64,000 nucleotides of DNA from Burkholderia sp. Bp8992 (GCF_003853705.1 NZ_QTQI01000011.1:62001-126000); one strand, 5' to 3'. Positions 1 to 14,685 are shown, numbered from the stretch's first letter. Notes: a model not told the origin generated them from the letters alone. Translations and numbers: made by a program.

Positions 1-1017
1 GTGGAACACGATCGTGTCGGCATGCGCGTGCGCGAACGCATCGACTTCGGCCGATCCCGGCGTGCGCCACGGTGCCGGCCACTGCCGCCAGTCCGCACCG
101 AGCCCGTGTTCGAGACAGAACGCCTGCAGCGCATCGAAGCGCGCGTGCGCGTCGAGCGCCGCACCGCCCGCCGCGCGAAACCGCTGGAACGCGTCGCGCT
201 CGGGCGTGGCGCCGGCATGCCACGCGTCGAAGCACGCGCGCAAGCGGCGCAGTTTCATCGGCAGCACGTGCGGCCAGTCGATCAGCGGCGTATCGGGCGG
301 CGCACCGGATTCGGGGTAGGCGGCCTCGGCGCCCGGCACCGCGTCGCAGTCGAGATACGCGACGTTGTGCCAGCGCCGCGACGACGGCGAATACGGGCTG
401 TCGTGCGCGGGCAGCGCCGGATAGCCGGCGTGCGTCGGGCTGACGGCCACGGCTTGCGCGCCGTGCCGCGCCGCGTGGGCGGCCAGCCGTGCGAGCGCCG
501 TATAGTCGCCGGCGCCGCCGTCGCCGGTGCGGCGCAGGCTGTAGAGCTGCGCCGCGATGCCCCAGCGGTTGTCCGCACCGGCCGCACGCGTGTCGAACGG
601 GCGCGTGCGCGGCGGCGCGATCGTCAGCCCGATGCGCTGATCGCCGACGTCGAGCGCGTGATAACCGGGTATCGCAAGCGGCGGCAGCGCGCCGTGCGTG
701 TCCACCCGCCCGTCGACGTGGCCGCCGGCTTCGAGCGTGATCCGGAAGCGCGCGCCCGGCGGCGCGACGGCAGCCGGCAGCGGCAGCGGCTGCCCGGCGT
801 CGCCGGTCACGATGCGCGGCGGCGCCGCGTTCTCGTCGGCGAGTGCGGCGGCACTGTCGACGCGCTGAGCCGCCGTGCCGCACGGCCAGCCGAGCGCGTC
901 GACGAGCGCGGCGAGCGCGTCGTCGTCCACCCGCCGCGCGACGCCGCCTGCGTCGATCCAGTCGGTTTCCAGGCCGGCCGCCTGCGCGAGTACCGCGATC
1001 GAGACGTCGGTCGTCAT
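1..1017 (-). CDS. malQ: 4-alpha-glucanotransferase (amylomaltase), 3' part beyond the window
   Basis: Cytoplasmic disproportionating enzyme that transfers maltodextrin segments between alpha-1,4-glucans. The visible 339 codons hold the long N-terminal extension typical of proteobacterial MalQ and the start of the GH77 domain. From about residue 150 the sequence reads W-G-I-A-A-Q-L-Y-S-L-R followed by G-D-G-G-A-G-D-Y, the characteristic early GH77 motif. The catalytic Asp/Glu region lies outside the window. The ATG at 1017 overlaps the treZ stop by four bases (ATGA), which fixes the start and implies translational coupling. It is the last visible gene of the glucan/trehalose run; treY may lie beyond the edge (inference). 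Confidence 0.88.
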   Translation of the reverse strand, partial: MTTDVSIAVLAQAAGLETDWIDAGGVARRVDDDALAALVDALGWPCGTAAQRVDSAAALADENAAPPRIVTGDAGQPLPLPAAVAPPGARFRITLEAGGHVDGRVDTHGALPPLAIPGYHALDVGDQRIGLTIAPPRTRPFDTRAAGADNRWGIAAQLYSLRRTGDGGAGDYTALARLAAHAARHGAQAVAVSPTHAGYPALPAHDSPYSPSSRRWHNVAYLDCDAVPGAEAAYPESGAPPDTPLIDWPHVLPMKLRRLRACFDAWHAGATPERDAFQRFRAAGGAALDAHARFDALQAFCLEHGLGADWRQWPAPWRTPGSAEVDAFAHAHADTIVFH

Positions 1018-2885
1018 GATCGACCCTGCCCGTTCGCGCGGTGGTGCCGCGCATCGTGGTTGACCGCACCGTCGCGCCACACGATGCACGCACGTGGCGG
1101 CAGCCGCAGGTCGGGCAGCCGGTCGCGGGCGCGCGGCGGCGTCTCGAACACGAGCTTGCCGACCGGCAATTCGGACAGCACGGCATCGTGCGAGCCGAGG
1201 TTCAGCGCGATCGTCAGCGTGCTGCCGTCGCCGAGGCGCCAGCGCGCGACGAGCCCCTGCGGGTCGCCGCCGCCCGCGAGCCGCTCCACGCCGAGTGCAT
1301 GCGCGCCCGGCAGCTGCGGCATCACGAGCGCCGCGCGCACGGCCAGTGCGCTGCGGTAGAAGCGCTGCCAGGCGGCCGCGTCGGCCCAGGTGTCGTCGGG
1401 CGGATGGTGCAGCGACGAGCGGACGAACGTCGCGATGTCGTTCGGATCGGGAATCAGGTCGCGATGCGCGGGATCGGCGAATGCGGGAAACGCCGCGAAT
1501 TCGCGGCGCCGGCCTTCGCGCACGGCATCGGCCAGCAAGCCGCGATAGTCGGTGAAGAACTGGAACGGCTGCGTGCTGCCGTCTTCCTCGCCCATGAACA
1601 GCAGCGGGATCGACGGCGCGAGCAGCATCAGCGCGGTGGCGGCGCGTACCGCGTCGTCGTTCGCGAGTGCGCGCAGCCGTTCGCCGAATGCGCGGTTGCC
1701 GACCTGGTCGTGGTTCTGCAGGAACGTGACGAACGCCGTGGGCGGCAGGTGCGCACTCGGCTCGCCGCGCGCGGCGCCGTCGTGCAGCGGCGATGGTTCG
1801 CCCTGGTACGCGAATCCTTCGCCGAGCGTGCGGGCGAAATGGTGCAGCGGCGCGTCGGCGTACGCGCGGTAATAGCCGTCGCGCTCGCCCGTCAGCAGCA
1901 CGTGTGCGCTGTTGTGGAAGTCGTCGTTCCACTGCGCGTCGAAGCCGCCGGGGCCGAGCAGGCTCGCCGCGTTGCGCTCGTTCTCGAGCACGAGGTGAAT
2001 GTGGCGTGCGTCGCCCGCGTACGCGCGCACGCGGCGCGCGAGTTCGCGCAGCCACGCGTCGTCGTCGATCGCGTGCGCGGCGTCGATGCGCAGGCCGTCG
2101 AAGCGAAATTCGTCGAGCCAGTACAGCGCGTTGTCGATGAAGAACGCGCTCGTCTGCGGGCACGAGAAGTCGATCGCCGGCCCCCATGCCGTCTGCCGGT
2201 CCGTGCGGAAGAAGGCGGGCGCGTAGCGCGGCAGCAGGTTGCCTTCGGGGCCGAAATGGTTGTACACGACGTCGAGGAACACCTGCAGGCCGAGCCCGTG
2301 CGCGGTATCGACGAGGGCCTTCAGTTCCTCGGGCCGCCCGTACGAGGTGTCGGGCGCGAACGGCAGCACGCCGTCGTAACCCCAGTTGCGCGCGCCGGGA
2401 AACGCATTGACGGGCATCAGCTCGACCGCGGTCACGCCGAGCGCGGCGATCGACGGCAGCCGCCGCTCGACGCTCGCGTAGCCGCCGCAGGCGCCGACGT
2501 GCAGCTCGTACAGCACCGTCTCGTGCCACGGGCGGCCGCGCCATGCGTCGTGGCGCCAGCGATAGGCGGCCGGATCGACGACCTGGCTCGGGCCGTCCAC
2601 GCCGCCGGGCTGGAAGCGCGACGCGGGATCGGGCACGACGAGACCGCCGTCGAGCCGGTAGCGATACAGCGCGCCGGGGCCGCACGGCGCGACCGTCTCG
2701 AACCAGCCGTCGCCGACGGGTGTCATCGGGATCACGTGTTCGCTGTCGTCGTGCAGCTCGACCGCGGCCGCGCGGCTCGCGGGCGCCCACAGCCGGAAGC
2801 GCGTGTGGTCGGCATCGACGCAGGTGGCGCCGAACGACGATTCGAAAGCCTGCGAGCCGGGTGGATGGTCGGAACGGGATGTCAT
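1014..2885 (-). CDS. treZ: malto-oligosyltrehalose trehalohydrolase
   Basis: GH13 hydrolase that releases trehalose from maltooligosyl-trehalose, the second step of the TreY-TreZ route. The 623-residue length fits the family. An N-terminal CBM48-like domain (F-R-L-W-A-P-A near residue 25) precedes the barrel. Barrel motifs visible are D-G-L-R-I-D-A-A-H (nucleophile Asp), L-V-L-E-N-E (acid Glu) and F-L-Q-N-H-D-Q-V-G-N-R, the last being diagnostic for TreZ. The ATG at 2885 follows a GAGGA ribosome site that overlaps the glgX stop region, with only 8 bases between the genes. The stop overlaps malQ. TreY is not in the window. Confidence 0.93.
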   Translation of the reverse strand: MTSRSDHPPGSQAFESSFGATCVDADHTRFRLWAPASRAAAVELHDDSEHVIPMTPVGDGWFETVAPCGPGALYRYRLDGGLVVPDPASRFQPGGVDGPSQVVDPAAYRWRHDAWRGRPWHETVLYELHVGACGGYASVERRLPSIAALGVTAVELMPVNAFPGARNWGYDGVLPFAPDTSYGRPEELKALVDTAHGLGLQVFLDVVYNHFGPEGNLLPRYAPAFFRTDRQTAWGPAIDFSCPQTSAFFIDNALYWLDEFRFDGLRIDAAHAIDDDAWLRELARRVRAYAGDARHIHLVLENERNAASLLGPGGFDAQWNDDFHNSAHVLLTGERDGYYRAYADAPLHHFARTLGEGFAYQGEPSPLHDGAARGEPSAHLPPTAFVTFLQNHDQVGNRAFGERLRALANDDAVRAATALMLLAPSIPLLFMGEEDGSTQPFQFFTDYRGLLADAVREGRRREFAAFPAFADPAHRDLIPDPNDIATFVRSSLHHPPDDTWADAAAWQRFYRSALAVRAALVMPQLPGAHALGVERLAGGGDPQGLVARWRLGDGSTLTIALNLGSHDAVLSELPVGKLVFETPPRARDRLPDLRLPPRACIVWRDGAVNHDARHHRANGQGRS

Positions 2886-2893
2886 GGCGGTCC

Positions 2894-5008
2894 TCACGAA
2901 GGCGGATCGGGCGGCACGGCCGCGACCGCGATCGCGGCCGCGTGCGCGGCGACGTCGAGACCGGCTTCCGGCCACGAGCGCGGGCCCGAGTCGGGCGTCG
3001 CGGTGTCGAGCAGGATCCGGTAATCGAGCACGGGCGCGGGCGGCATGAACGTGATGGTGCCGGCCGACGCGTTCAGCATCACGAGCAAGGCCTCGGTGCG
3101 CCCGGTGCGGCCGGTGCCGACGCGCCGCATCGTCAGCGCGCGGCGTTCGCCGTCTTCCCACGCGGGCACGGTGAGCGCGTCGCCGCGTTCGTCGAACCAG
3201 TCGATCTCGCGCATGCCCGGCGCGCCGTCGCGGTCGCCCGACGGATAGCGCGGCGCCGACATCACCGGATACATGCGCCGCAGTGCCGCGAGCCGCGACA
3301 CGAAGCGCGTCATCGCCACGCCGTCGTCGCTGCGGGCCTGGTCCCAGTCGAGCCACGACAGTTCGTTATCCTGGCAATACGCGTTGTTGTTGCCTTGCTG
3401 CGTGCGGCCGAATTCGTCGCCGGCCACGAGCATCGGCGTGCCGAGCGCGGTAAACAGCGTCGCGAGCATCGAGCGTGCGACGCGCGCACGCACCGCACGG
3501 ATCTTCGCGTCGTCGGTCGGCCCTTCGACGCCCCAGTTCGCGCTGCAGTTGTCGTCGTGGCCGTCGCGGTTGTCCTCGCCGTTCGCCTCGTTGTGCTTGC
3601 CCGCATACGACACGAGGTCGGCGAGCGTGAAGCCGTCGTGCGCGGTGATGAAATTGATCGATGCCCACGTGCGGCGCCGGCCGTGATTGAACAGGTCGGC
3701 CGAGCCCGACAGCCGCGCGGCCAGTTCCGGGCGCTGTCCGGCATCGCCGCGCCAGAAGCGCCGTACGGTGTCGCGAAACCGGTCGTTCCATTCGGCGAAG
3801 CCGGGCGGATGGCGGCCGAGCTGATAGCCGCCGGGGCCGAGATCCCACGGTTCGGTGATCAGCTTGCGCTGCGCGAGCACGGGGTCCTGCCGCAACGCAT
3901 CGAAGAACCCCGCGCCGGGCTCGAAGCCGTGATCCTCGCGGCCGAGCGTCACGCCGAGATCGAAGCGGAAGCCGTCGATGTTGAACGCGGTCGCCCAGTA
4001 GCGCAGCGAGTCCATCACCATCTGCACGACGCGCGGATGCGACAGGTTCAGTGTGTTGCCGCAGCCGGTTTCGTCGACGTGGTAACGCGGATCGTCGGGC
4101 CGCAGCCGGTAGTAGCTCGCGTTGTCGAGGCCGCGCCACGACAGCGTGGGCCCGAGCTGATTGCCTTCGCACGTGTGGTTGTAGACCACGTCGAGCACGA
4201 CCTCGATGCCGGCCGCATGGAGCTGGCGGACCGCGATGCGCATTTCGTCGAGCCGCCGCGTCGTGAGATACGACGGCTCCGGCGCGAAGAACGCGGCCGT
4301 GTCATAGCCCCAGTAGTTGCGCAGCCCGCGTTTCACCTGCTCGCGCTGTTGCAGGAACGCGTGGATCGGCAGCAGCTCGACCGTCGTCACGCCGATCGAC
4401 AGCAGGTGATCGACGAACGCGGGATGCGCGAGCGACGCGAACGTGCCGCGCTCCGGCACGCGCAACCCGGCGCGCCGCATCGACGCGCCGCGTACGTGGG
4501 TCTCGTAGATCACCGTGTTGCGCCACGGCACGTCCGGGCGGCGGTCGTTGCTCCAGTCGAACGCTTCGTCGACGACCACGGCTTTCGGCATCGCCGGCGC
4601 CGAATCGCGGCGGTCCATCGACAGGTCCGCGCGATTCGAATGGACGCGATAGCCGAACAGCGCGTCCGACCAGCGGAACTGGCCGACCAGCTTGCGTGCA
4701 TACGGGTCGAGCAGCAGCTTGGTCGGATTGAAGCGGTGGCCGTGCTGCGGCTGGTACGGGCCGTCCGCGCGAAACCCGTACACGGTGCCCGGATGCGCGT
4801 TGGGCAGGTAGCCGTGCCACACCTCGTCGGTGCATTCGGGCAGGTCCAGGCGCGCGAGTTCCTTGCGGCCGGTCGGATCGAACACGCACAGCTGGATGCG
4901 CTGCGCGTGCGCGGAGAACACCGCGAAGTTGGTCCCGAGGCCGTCCCAGGTCGCGCCGAGCGGATAGCAGCGGCCGGATTCGAGACGGGCGGGCAGGGCG
5001 GTCGGCAT
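2894..5008 (-). CDS. glgX: glycogen debranching enzyme GlgX
   Basis: Isoamylase-type GH13 enzyme that cleaves alpha-1,6 branches of glycogen-like glucan; 704 residues, slightly longer than E. coli GlgX. The N-terminal CBM48 region contains G-T-N-F-A-V-F-S-A-H. Catalytic motifs are N-I-D-G-F-R-F-D-L (nucleophile), L-I-T-E-P-W-D-L-G-P-G-G-Y (acid) and I-T-A-H-D-G-F-T-L. The start at 5008 is set by GGAGG eight bases upstream. It lies between treZ (8-base gap) and glgB (32-base gap) in the minus-strand run. In this context it supplies linear maltodextrins to TreY/TreZ and MalQ (inference). Confidence 0.94.
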   Translation of the reverse strand: MPTALPARLESGRCYPLGATWDGLGTNFAVFSAHAQRIQLCVFDPTGRKELARLDLPECTDEVWHGYLPNAHPGTVYGFRADGPYQPQHGHRFNPTKLLLDPYARKLVGQFRWSDALFGYRVHSNRADLSMDRRDSAPAMPKAVVVDEAFDWSNDRRPDVPWRNTVIYETHVRGASMRRAGLRVPERGTFASLAHPAFVDHLLSIGVTTVELLPIHAFLQQREQVKRGLRNYWGYDTAAFFAPEPSYLTTRRLDEMRIAVRQLHAAGIEVVLDVVYNHTCEGNQLGPTLSWRGLDNASYYRLRPDDPRYHVDETGCGNTLNLSHPRVVQMVMDSLRYWATAFNIDGFRFDLGVTLGREDHGFEPGAGFFDALRQDPVLAQRKLITEPWDLGPGGYQLGRHPPGFAEWNDRFRDTVRRFWRGDAGQRPELAARLSGSADLFNHGRRRTWASINFITAHDGFTLADLVSYAGKHNEANGEDNRDGHDDNCSANWGVEGPTDDAKIRAVRARVARSMLATLFTALGTPMLVAGDEFGRTQQGNNNAYCQDNELSWLDWDQARSDDGVAMTRFVSRLAALRRMYPVMSAPRYPSGDRDGAPGMREIDWFDERGDALTVPAWEDGERRALTMRRVGTGRTGRTEALLVMLNASAGTITFMPPAPVLDYRILLDTATPDSGPRSWPEAGLDVAAHAAAIAVAAVPPDPPS

Positions 5009-5040
5009 GGGGCGAACCTCCGTGTCGAGGGCACAGGAAA

Positions 5041-7244
5041 TCAAGCGGGCGTCAGCCATAGCGTCGCGAGCGGCGGCAGGCGCAGCAGCGCCGACCACGC
5101 CTCGCCGTGCGCGGGCACGGCCTCGGCCCACACGGCGCCGTCGTTGCCGGCGTTGGTGCCGCCGTACGGCGCGGCATCGGTGTTCATCAGTTCGCGCCAG
5201 TGGCCGGGCGCGGGCAGCCCGAGACGGTAGCCGGCGCGCGGCACCGGCGTGAAGTTGCAGACGGCCACGACCAGGTGCCCGGCATCGTCGCGGCGCGCGA
5301 ACGCGAACACGCTGTTGTCGCGGTCGTCGCCGATCAGCCAGGAGAATCCGGCCGCGTGGCAGTCGAGCGCATGCAGTGCCGGTTCCGCCGCATACGTGCG
5401 GTTCAGGTCGCGCACGAGCCGCTGCACGCCGCGATGGGCCGGTGCGTCGAGCAGGTCCCAGTGCGGCGTCGCATCGTGCGCGAACTCGGCCCATTGCGCG
5501 AATTCGCTGCCCATGAACAGCAGCTTCTTGCCGGGGTGCGCCCACATGAAGCCGAAGTACGCGCGCAGCGTCGCGAGCCGCTGCCACGCGTCGCCCGGCA
5601 TCTTCGCGACGAGCGAGCCCTTGCCGTGCACGACCTCGTCGTGCGACAGCGGCAGCACGAAGCGCTCCGAGAATGCGTAGACGAGCCCGAACGTCATCCG
5701 GTCGTGGTGATAGCGGCGGTGGATCGGATCCTCGTGCAGGTATGCGAGCGTGTCGTGCATCCACCCCATGTTCCACTTGAAGTCGAAGCCGAGGCCGCCG
5801 TCACCGGTCGGTGCGGTGACGCCAGGCCACGCGGTCGACTCCTCCGCGACGGTGACGACGCCGGCCGGCGCGGCCGCACCGTGCAGCGTGTCGTTCAGCA
5901 GGCGCAGGAACGCGACCGATTCGAGGTTTTCGCGGCCGCCGTGCACGTTCGGCACCCATTCGCCTTCCTTGCGCGAATAGTCGCGGTACAGCATCGACGC
6001 GACCGCGTCGACGCGGATGCCGTCGACGTGATAGCGGCGCGCCCACGCGAGCGCCGACGCGACGAGGAACGCACCGACCTCGGTGCGCCCGACGTTGAAC
6101 ACGCAGGTGTTCCAGTCGGGGTGCATCCCTTCGCGCGGATCGGCGTGCTCGTACAGCGCGCTGCCGTCGAATTGCGCGAGCCCGTGCGCATCGTTCGGGA
6201 AGTGCGCGGGCACCCAGTCGACGATCACGCCGATGCCGGCTGCATGCGCGCGATCGACGAACCGCGCGAAACCGTCGACCGGGCCGAAGCGCGCGGACGG
6301 CGCGAACTGCGCGAGCGGCTGGTAGCCCCACGAGCCGCCGAACGGGTATTCGGCGATCGGCATGAACTCGACGTGCGTGAAACCCATCCCCTTCACGTAC
6401 GGAATCAGCCGCTCGGCCATCTCGTCCCACGTCGCGCTGCGGTTCATCTCCTCGGGCACGCGCTGCCACGACTCCGGATGCACTTCATAGATCGACCACG
6501 GCACGCGGTAGCGGTCGACGCGAGGCCGTGCGTGCATCCAGCCGTCGTCGTGCCACGCGAAGGCGTCGAGCGCCGCGACGTCGGCGACCACCGACGCCGT
6601 GCGCGGCGGCGCCTCGGTCGCGCGTGCGCACGGATCGGCCTTGTGCGGCAGCACGCGCCCGTCGGCCGCGCGCAGCTCGTACTTGTAGCACTCGCCCGCA
6701 CCGATGCCCGGCACGAACAGCTCCCATACGCCCGATGGCCGCCGCAGCCGCATCGGATGGCGGCGACCGTCCCACGCGTTGAAGTCGCCGACCACCGACA
6801 CGCGCTGCGCGGTCGGCGCCCAGATCGCGAAACGCACGCCGTCGGCGCCGTCGATGCGCATCGGCGTCGCGCCGAGGCAGTCGAGCACGGCGCTCGGGTC
6901 GCCGGCCGAGAAGCGCCCGAGCGCCGCTTCGTCGAGCAGCGTGCCGAACGCGTACGCGTCGTCGATCACCTGCCGCGCGTCCGGCCAGTCGACCGCGAGC
7001 AGGTAATGCGGCACGCCGCCGTCGTGCGCGATCGTCCCGGCGAAGCAGCCGGCGCGATCGACGCATGCGAGCGCGCCGAGTTCGTCGCCGTCGGGCGACA
7101 GCGCACGCACGCGTTCGGCGCCCGGCAGCAGCGCGCGCACGACGAGCCGGTCGTCCTGCCCGTGCGGGCCGAGGCAGGCGAACGGATCGGGATGGCGGCC
7201 GGCGAGCAGCGCGTCGATATCGGCGCGTTCGAACAGCGTGTCGG

Positions 7245-7248
<4 letters not shown>
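5041..7248 (-). CDS. glgB: 1,4-alpha-glucan branching enzyme
   Basis: GH13 enzyme forming alpha-1,6 branches; 735 residues, near the usual length. It has an N-terminal CBM48 pair, with [11 protein letters not shown] at about residue 145. The GH13 core includes [12 protein letters not shown] (nucleophile near 408), T-V-A-E-E-S (acid near 466) and [10 protein letters not shown] (near 536). The ATG at 7248 overlaps the upstream treS stop by four bases. Branching is needed with GlgE to build branched alpha-glucan, and the adjacency to treS-maltokinase and glgE is the classic GlgE-pathway layout. Confidence 0.95.
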
Positions 7249-10654
<3,406 letters not shown>

Positions 10655-10658
<4 letters not shown>

Positions 10659-13600
10659 CCGTGGGCTCCCGAGGCATGTCGGGCGTCGTCCGGTGCGGGC
10701 GCCGCCGCCCGCGCGGCGTCCGGCGACGGCATGAGCCGCCAGATTGCGTAAGGCCGCACGTGCGGATCGAGCGACACGTACTGGCGATGGCCGCGCCAGG
10801 TCTGCGCATGCGCGGCGTCCTGTTCGAGTGCGTCGAGCGGTTCGCCGTCGACGAGCCCGAGGCCGCGCCACAGCGCCGCGTCGAGCGTGAAGTTCGCGGC
10901 CTGCGGATGCCACGGGTCGAGGCTGATCGCGACGAGGACCACGCTGTCGAACGCCGGCGTCGCCTTCATGAACACGAGCACCGAATCGTTGTCCGCGTCG
11001 ACGAACGTGAGGCCGAGGTGCGTCTGCAGCGCCGCGTGATCGCGCCGCGCACGGTTCAGCCGCGCGACTTCGGCGCCGATATGCGCGGCCTTGCTCCAGT
11101 CGCGCGCGCGCAGCTCGTATTTCTCGGCGTTCGCATATTCCTCGCTGTCCGGCAGCGGCGCCGATTCGCCGAGTTCGAAACCCGAGTACAGGCCCCACGA
11201 GCCGGCCAGCGTCGCCGCGAGCGCCGCGCGGATCACGAACTGCGAGCGCGGCGCGTTCTGCAGGTGGCGCGGGTTGATGTCGGGCGTGTTGACGAAGAAG
11301 TTCGGCCGGAAGAACTCGCGCGCGGGGCCGGTCGTCAGCTCGGTCAGGTAGTCGATGAAGTCGCGCTTCGACTCGCGCCACGTGAAGTACGTGTACGACT
11401 GCGAGAAGCCGACCTTCGCGAGGCGATACATCATCCCCGGCCGCGTGAACGCCTCGGACAGGAACACGACGTCCGGATGCCGGCCGCGCACGTCGTCGAT
11501 CATCCACGCCCAGAACGGCAGCGGCTTCGTGTGCGGGTTGTCGACGCGGAAGATCCGCACGCCCGCATCGACCCAGAACAGCACCGCGTCGCGCAGCGCG
11601 AGCCACAGGCCGGGCAGCGCGTCCGGCGCGTAGAAATCGGGGTTCACGATGTCCTGGTAGCGCTTCGGCGGATTCTCCGCGAAGCGCAGCGAGCCGTCGG
11701 GCCGCCACGCGAACCAGCCGGGATGCGCGGCGAGCCATGGATGGTCGGGCGAGCACTGGATCGCGAAATCGAGCGCGATCTCGAGCCCGTGGAGGCGTGC
11801 GGCAGCGACGAGCGCGCGAAACGAGTCGAGCGTGCCGAGCTGCGGATGCACGGCCGTGTGGCCGCCGTCGGGCGAACCGATCGCATACGGGCTGCCGACA
11901 TCGTCGGGGCCGGCGTTCAGGCTGTTGTTGCGTCCCTTGCGCGCGGCCGTGCCGATCGGGTGGATCGGCGGGAAGTACAGCACGTCGAAACCCATGTCGC
12001 GGATGCGCGGCAAATGCGCGATCACGTCGTCGAACGTGCCGTGCCGGTGCGGATCGTCGCTGGCCGAGCGCGGAAACATCTCGTACCAGCTCGAGAAGCG
12101 CGCCGCGCGGCGCTCGACGTCGACCGGGTAGGCCGTGTCGTCATGCGTGACGAACGGGCGGTAGCGCAGCGCCGCGAACGCGTCGGCGAGCGGCGGGGCG
12201 CCGAGCAGCGCGAGTCGCGCATCGGCCGGCGCATCCGTGAATTCGGCGACGAGGCGCTCCATCCGCGGGACCGCGCGCGGGTCGGCCGGCTCGGCGCGCT
12301 TGAGCGCGGCCGCGAGCAGCAACTGCGCCTCGCGCAGTTCGAGCGTCACGTCCTGGCCGGCTGCGTGCTTCTTCGTGACGTCGTCGACGAGCGACGCCCA
12401 GTCGTCGCGCCATGCGATCACGCGGAATTCATGCCGGCCGAGCCGGTCGAGCGTGACGCGCGCGTGCCAGCGGTCGTTCGGCTCGGCTTCGAACGGCACT
12501 TCGCGCCAGGTGTCTTCATCTTCCGCGCGCCACTGGAGCGCGGCCGCGAGGTGCGCATGGCCGTCCGTGAAGATCGACGCCCGCACGACGAGCGGTTCGC
12601 CGATCACGCGCTTGACCGCGAAGCGGCCGCCGTCGACCGACGGCTCGACGCGCTCGATCGCGATCCGGTCGGCCGCGAGCGCGGCGGACAGCGCGCCGCG
12701 CTCGCGCGACGCGTCGGGACGGGTCGTGACAGCGGGCGCACGCCACGCGTGCAGCAGCGCGTAGGCGCCGGGTTCGAGCGTGAACGGTGCGAGCGCGGCC
12801 GGCGGATGCGTTTGCGCACCGTCTTGCGTGACGACACGCGTGAAGCCGCCGGGCACGCCCGGCAGGATCGTTGCGGGGTCGACCGGCGCCGGCGCGTCGA
12901 GCGCGGGATTCAGCGCGATCAGCAGCGCGGCTTCGTCGTGTTCGAGCGACGGGCCCGTGCCGCGCAGCAGCACGGTCGCGGCTGCGCCCGGCGCGCTCAG
13001 TTGCGCGATCTCGCCGCGCGCCGCGGCGACGGGCGTCGCACGGCGCCATGCGTTGGCATCGGCGAGCGCGCCCGACAGGTCGAAACGGCCGTGGTCGAAC
13101 GCGGCGCGGTAGCGCCCGGCATCGGCGTCGCGCGCCATCAGCGGCACCGTGACGCCGCGCTCGAAGCCCATCGGTACGAGCCAGCCGGTGCCGACGGCCG
13201 CGGCCGTCCACAGCGCGCGGCGATACGCGCGGGCGACGGTGTCGTCCGATGCGTCGGACCAGTCGTCGGCGAGACGCGGGCCGTCCGGTGCATCGGGGAA
13301 GGCGATCGGCGAGCCGATGCGCCGCAGCAGCCGGTGTTCGTCCGCGAACCACGGCGCGTGCAGGTCCCACCAGCGCACCGACGAAAACACCGCGTCGAAC
13401 CCGGCAGCCTCGAGCTGCGCGAGCGCGTCGCGCGCATGGCCGGGCACGCCCGCGAGCACCGCGACGTCGGGGCGCGCGCGGCGCAGCGCCGCCCGCCAGC
13501 CCGGCCACCAGCCGGCCGGCAGATGATGCGGCGCATCGATCAGGAAACCGGCCGCGCCCGCATCGGCGAACGTGGCGAGGTGCGCGCACCACCATGCCGA

Positions 13601-14047
13601 CAGCGCGTCGCGCGCCGCTTCGTCGCCGACGTTCGCGTGCGCGAGATCCAGCGCGTGCGCGGTGCCGCGCGGGTCGATCAGCGCGTCGTCGTGCGTGCGC
13701 TCGACGTACCAGTCCGGATGCTCGGCGCGCAGCGGGTTGTCGCGTGCGATGCGGTCGGGCACGACTTCGAGCAGCAGGCGCAGCCCGTGGCCCTTCGCCA
13801 GTTGCGCGAGCCGCGAGAAGGTTTCGAGCGCGCTCGCGCGCGTCTCGTACGACTGCGCCGGCCGCCGGAAATCGGCCACGTGGCGCGGAAAGCCGGCGGC
13901 GCTCGCAGCCCAGAAGGCGCCGACGAGCACATGATCGAAGCCCATGCCCGCGATGTGCGCGAACGTCTGAGGCCACGCGTCGAGCGGCCCGACGAGGCGG
14001 GCGTCGCAGAAATAGAGGTGCGGAGCGAAGGTCGGCGTGGAGTCCAT
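10655..14047 (-). CDS. glgE: alpha-1,4-glucan:maltose-1-phosphate maltosyltransferase with extra N-terminal domain
   Basis: GH13_3 enzyme that extends alpha-1,4-glucan using maltose 1-phosphate. The GlgE core starts near residue 463 with its DUF3416-type domain ([13 protein letters not shown]). The barrel follows, with [17 protein letters not shown] (nucleophile near 838), F-L-S-E-A-F-T-R-P (acid) and Y-T-Y-F-T-W-R. The first ~460 residues look like another alpha-amylase-type barrel. It keeps G-F-L-I-D-A-P-H-H, but I see no matching acid Glu or His-Asp motif, so it may be non-catalytic. Canonical GlgE is about 660-700 residues; this protein has 1130. No good Shine-Dalgarno was seen at 14047. 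It is first gene of the glucan block, 149 bases after the previous gene. Confidence 0.94.
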
Positions 14048-14196
14048 GGCGTGGCGCGGGCGGGTAGCGGCGATCGGTGATCCCGGTGCGCCGCAACGCG
14101 CGTGCCTGCCGCGTGGCGTTCCGTGCAGCAAGGGGCGGGCCGGATCCCGGTGAATGGGGACTGTCGTTTTTACATGCGCATGGCAGCCGCGCGTAC

Positions 14197-14685
14197 TCAC
14201 ATCCGCGGTATCGAGCGGATATCCGTGCTGTCGCCTGCGGCGCGATCGTCGTCCGGCTCGGGCAGCGGTGCGCCGGGGTCGTAGCGCACCACGGCGCCGT
14301 GTTCGATCCGGTGCGAGAACGGCGGCGGCGCATCGACCGTGTCGCCGAAGCGCGCACGCACGAACGCGCGCAGCAGCGCCACGCGCGCATCGTGGCCGTG
14401 GGCACCGCACGTCGACGGCCCGTCGACGAAGGTCGCGTCGCACTCGACGTCGTTGCCGTGGCGGGTGATCCGCAGGTCGTCGACACGGTCGAGCACCGTG
14501 CACGCGTCGGCCCACGACGTCGACGGCGCGAATGGCGCATCGACGTGCCGGAACGCGTCGCAGGCGGCCGTCACGACGACGGTCGGCGCGACGGCCGTGA
14601 AGCGCAGCGTGTCTTCGTCATCCGCGCACAGCGCGCGGGCGCACCAGTAATCGAGATCCTTTCCGTCGAGGGCGTCGGTTTGCAT
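14197..14685 (-). CDS. DUF2591-like (NinX-type) protein of unknown function
   Basis: A 162-residue acidic protein with no signal or membrane segment. The N-terminal L-D-Y-W-C-A-R-A-L is reminiscent of DUF2591/NinX proteins, which begin with a similar L-D-x-W-V-A-x-A-x-G stretch; assignment is by eye only. The middle contains W-A-D-A and the C-terminal part contains multiple Asp and Pro. It starts 27 bases after the stop of the upstream phosphatase-family gene on the same strand and precedes glgE by 149 bases, so it could be co-transcribed with either. No function can be assigned. Confidence 0.68.
   Translation of the reverse strand: MQTDALDGKDLDYWCARALCADDEDTLRFTAVAPTVVVTAACDAFRHVDAPFAPSTSWADACTVLDRVDDLRITRHGNDVECDATFVDGPSTCGAHGHDARVALLRAFVRARFGDTVDAPPPFSHRIEHGAVVRYDPGAPLPEPDDDRAAGDSTDIRSIPRM

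Noticed and set aside
1-1359. Long open frame on the plus strand opposite malQ and treZ
   Set aside because: Arg-rich, low-complexity translation typical of antisense frames in high-GC DNA. The minus strand encodes clear GH77 and GH13 motifs.
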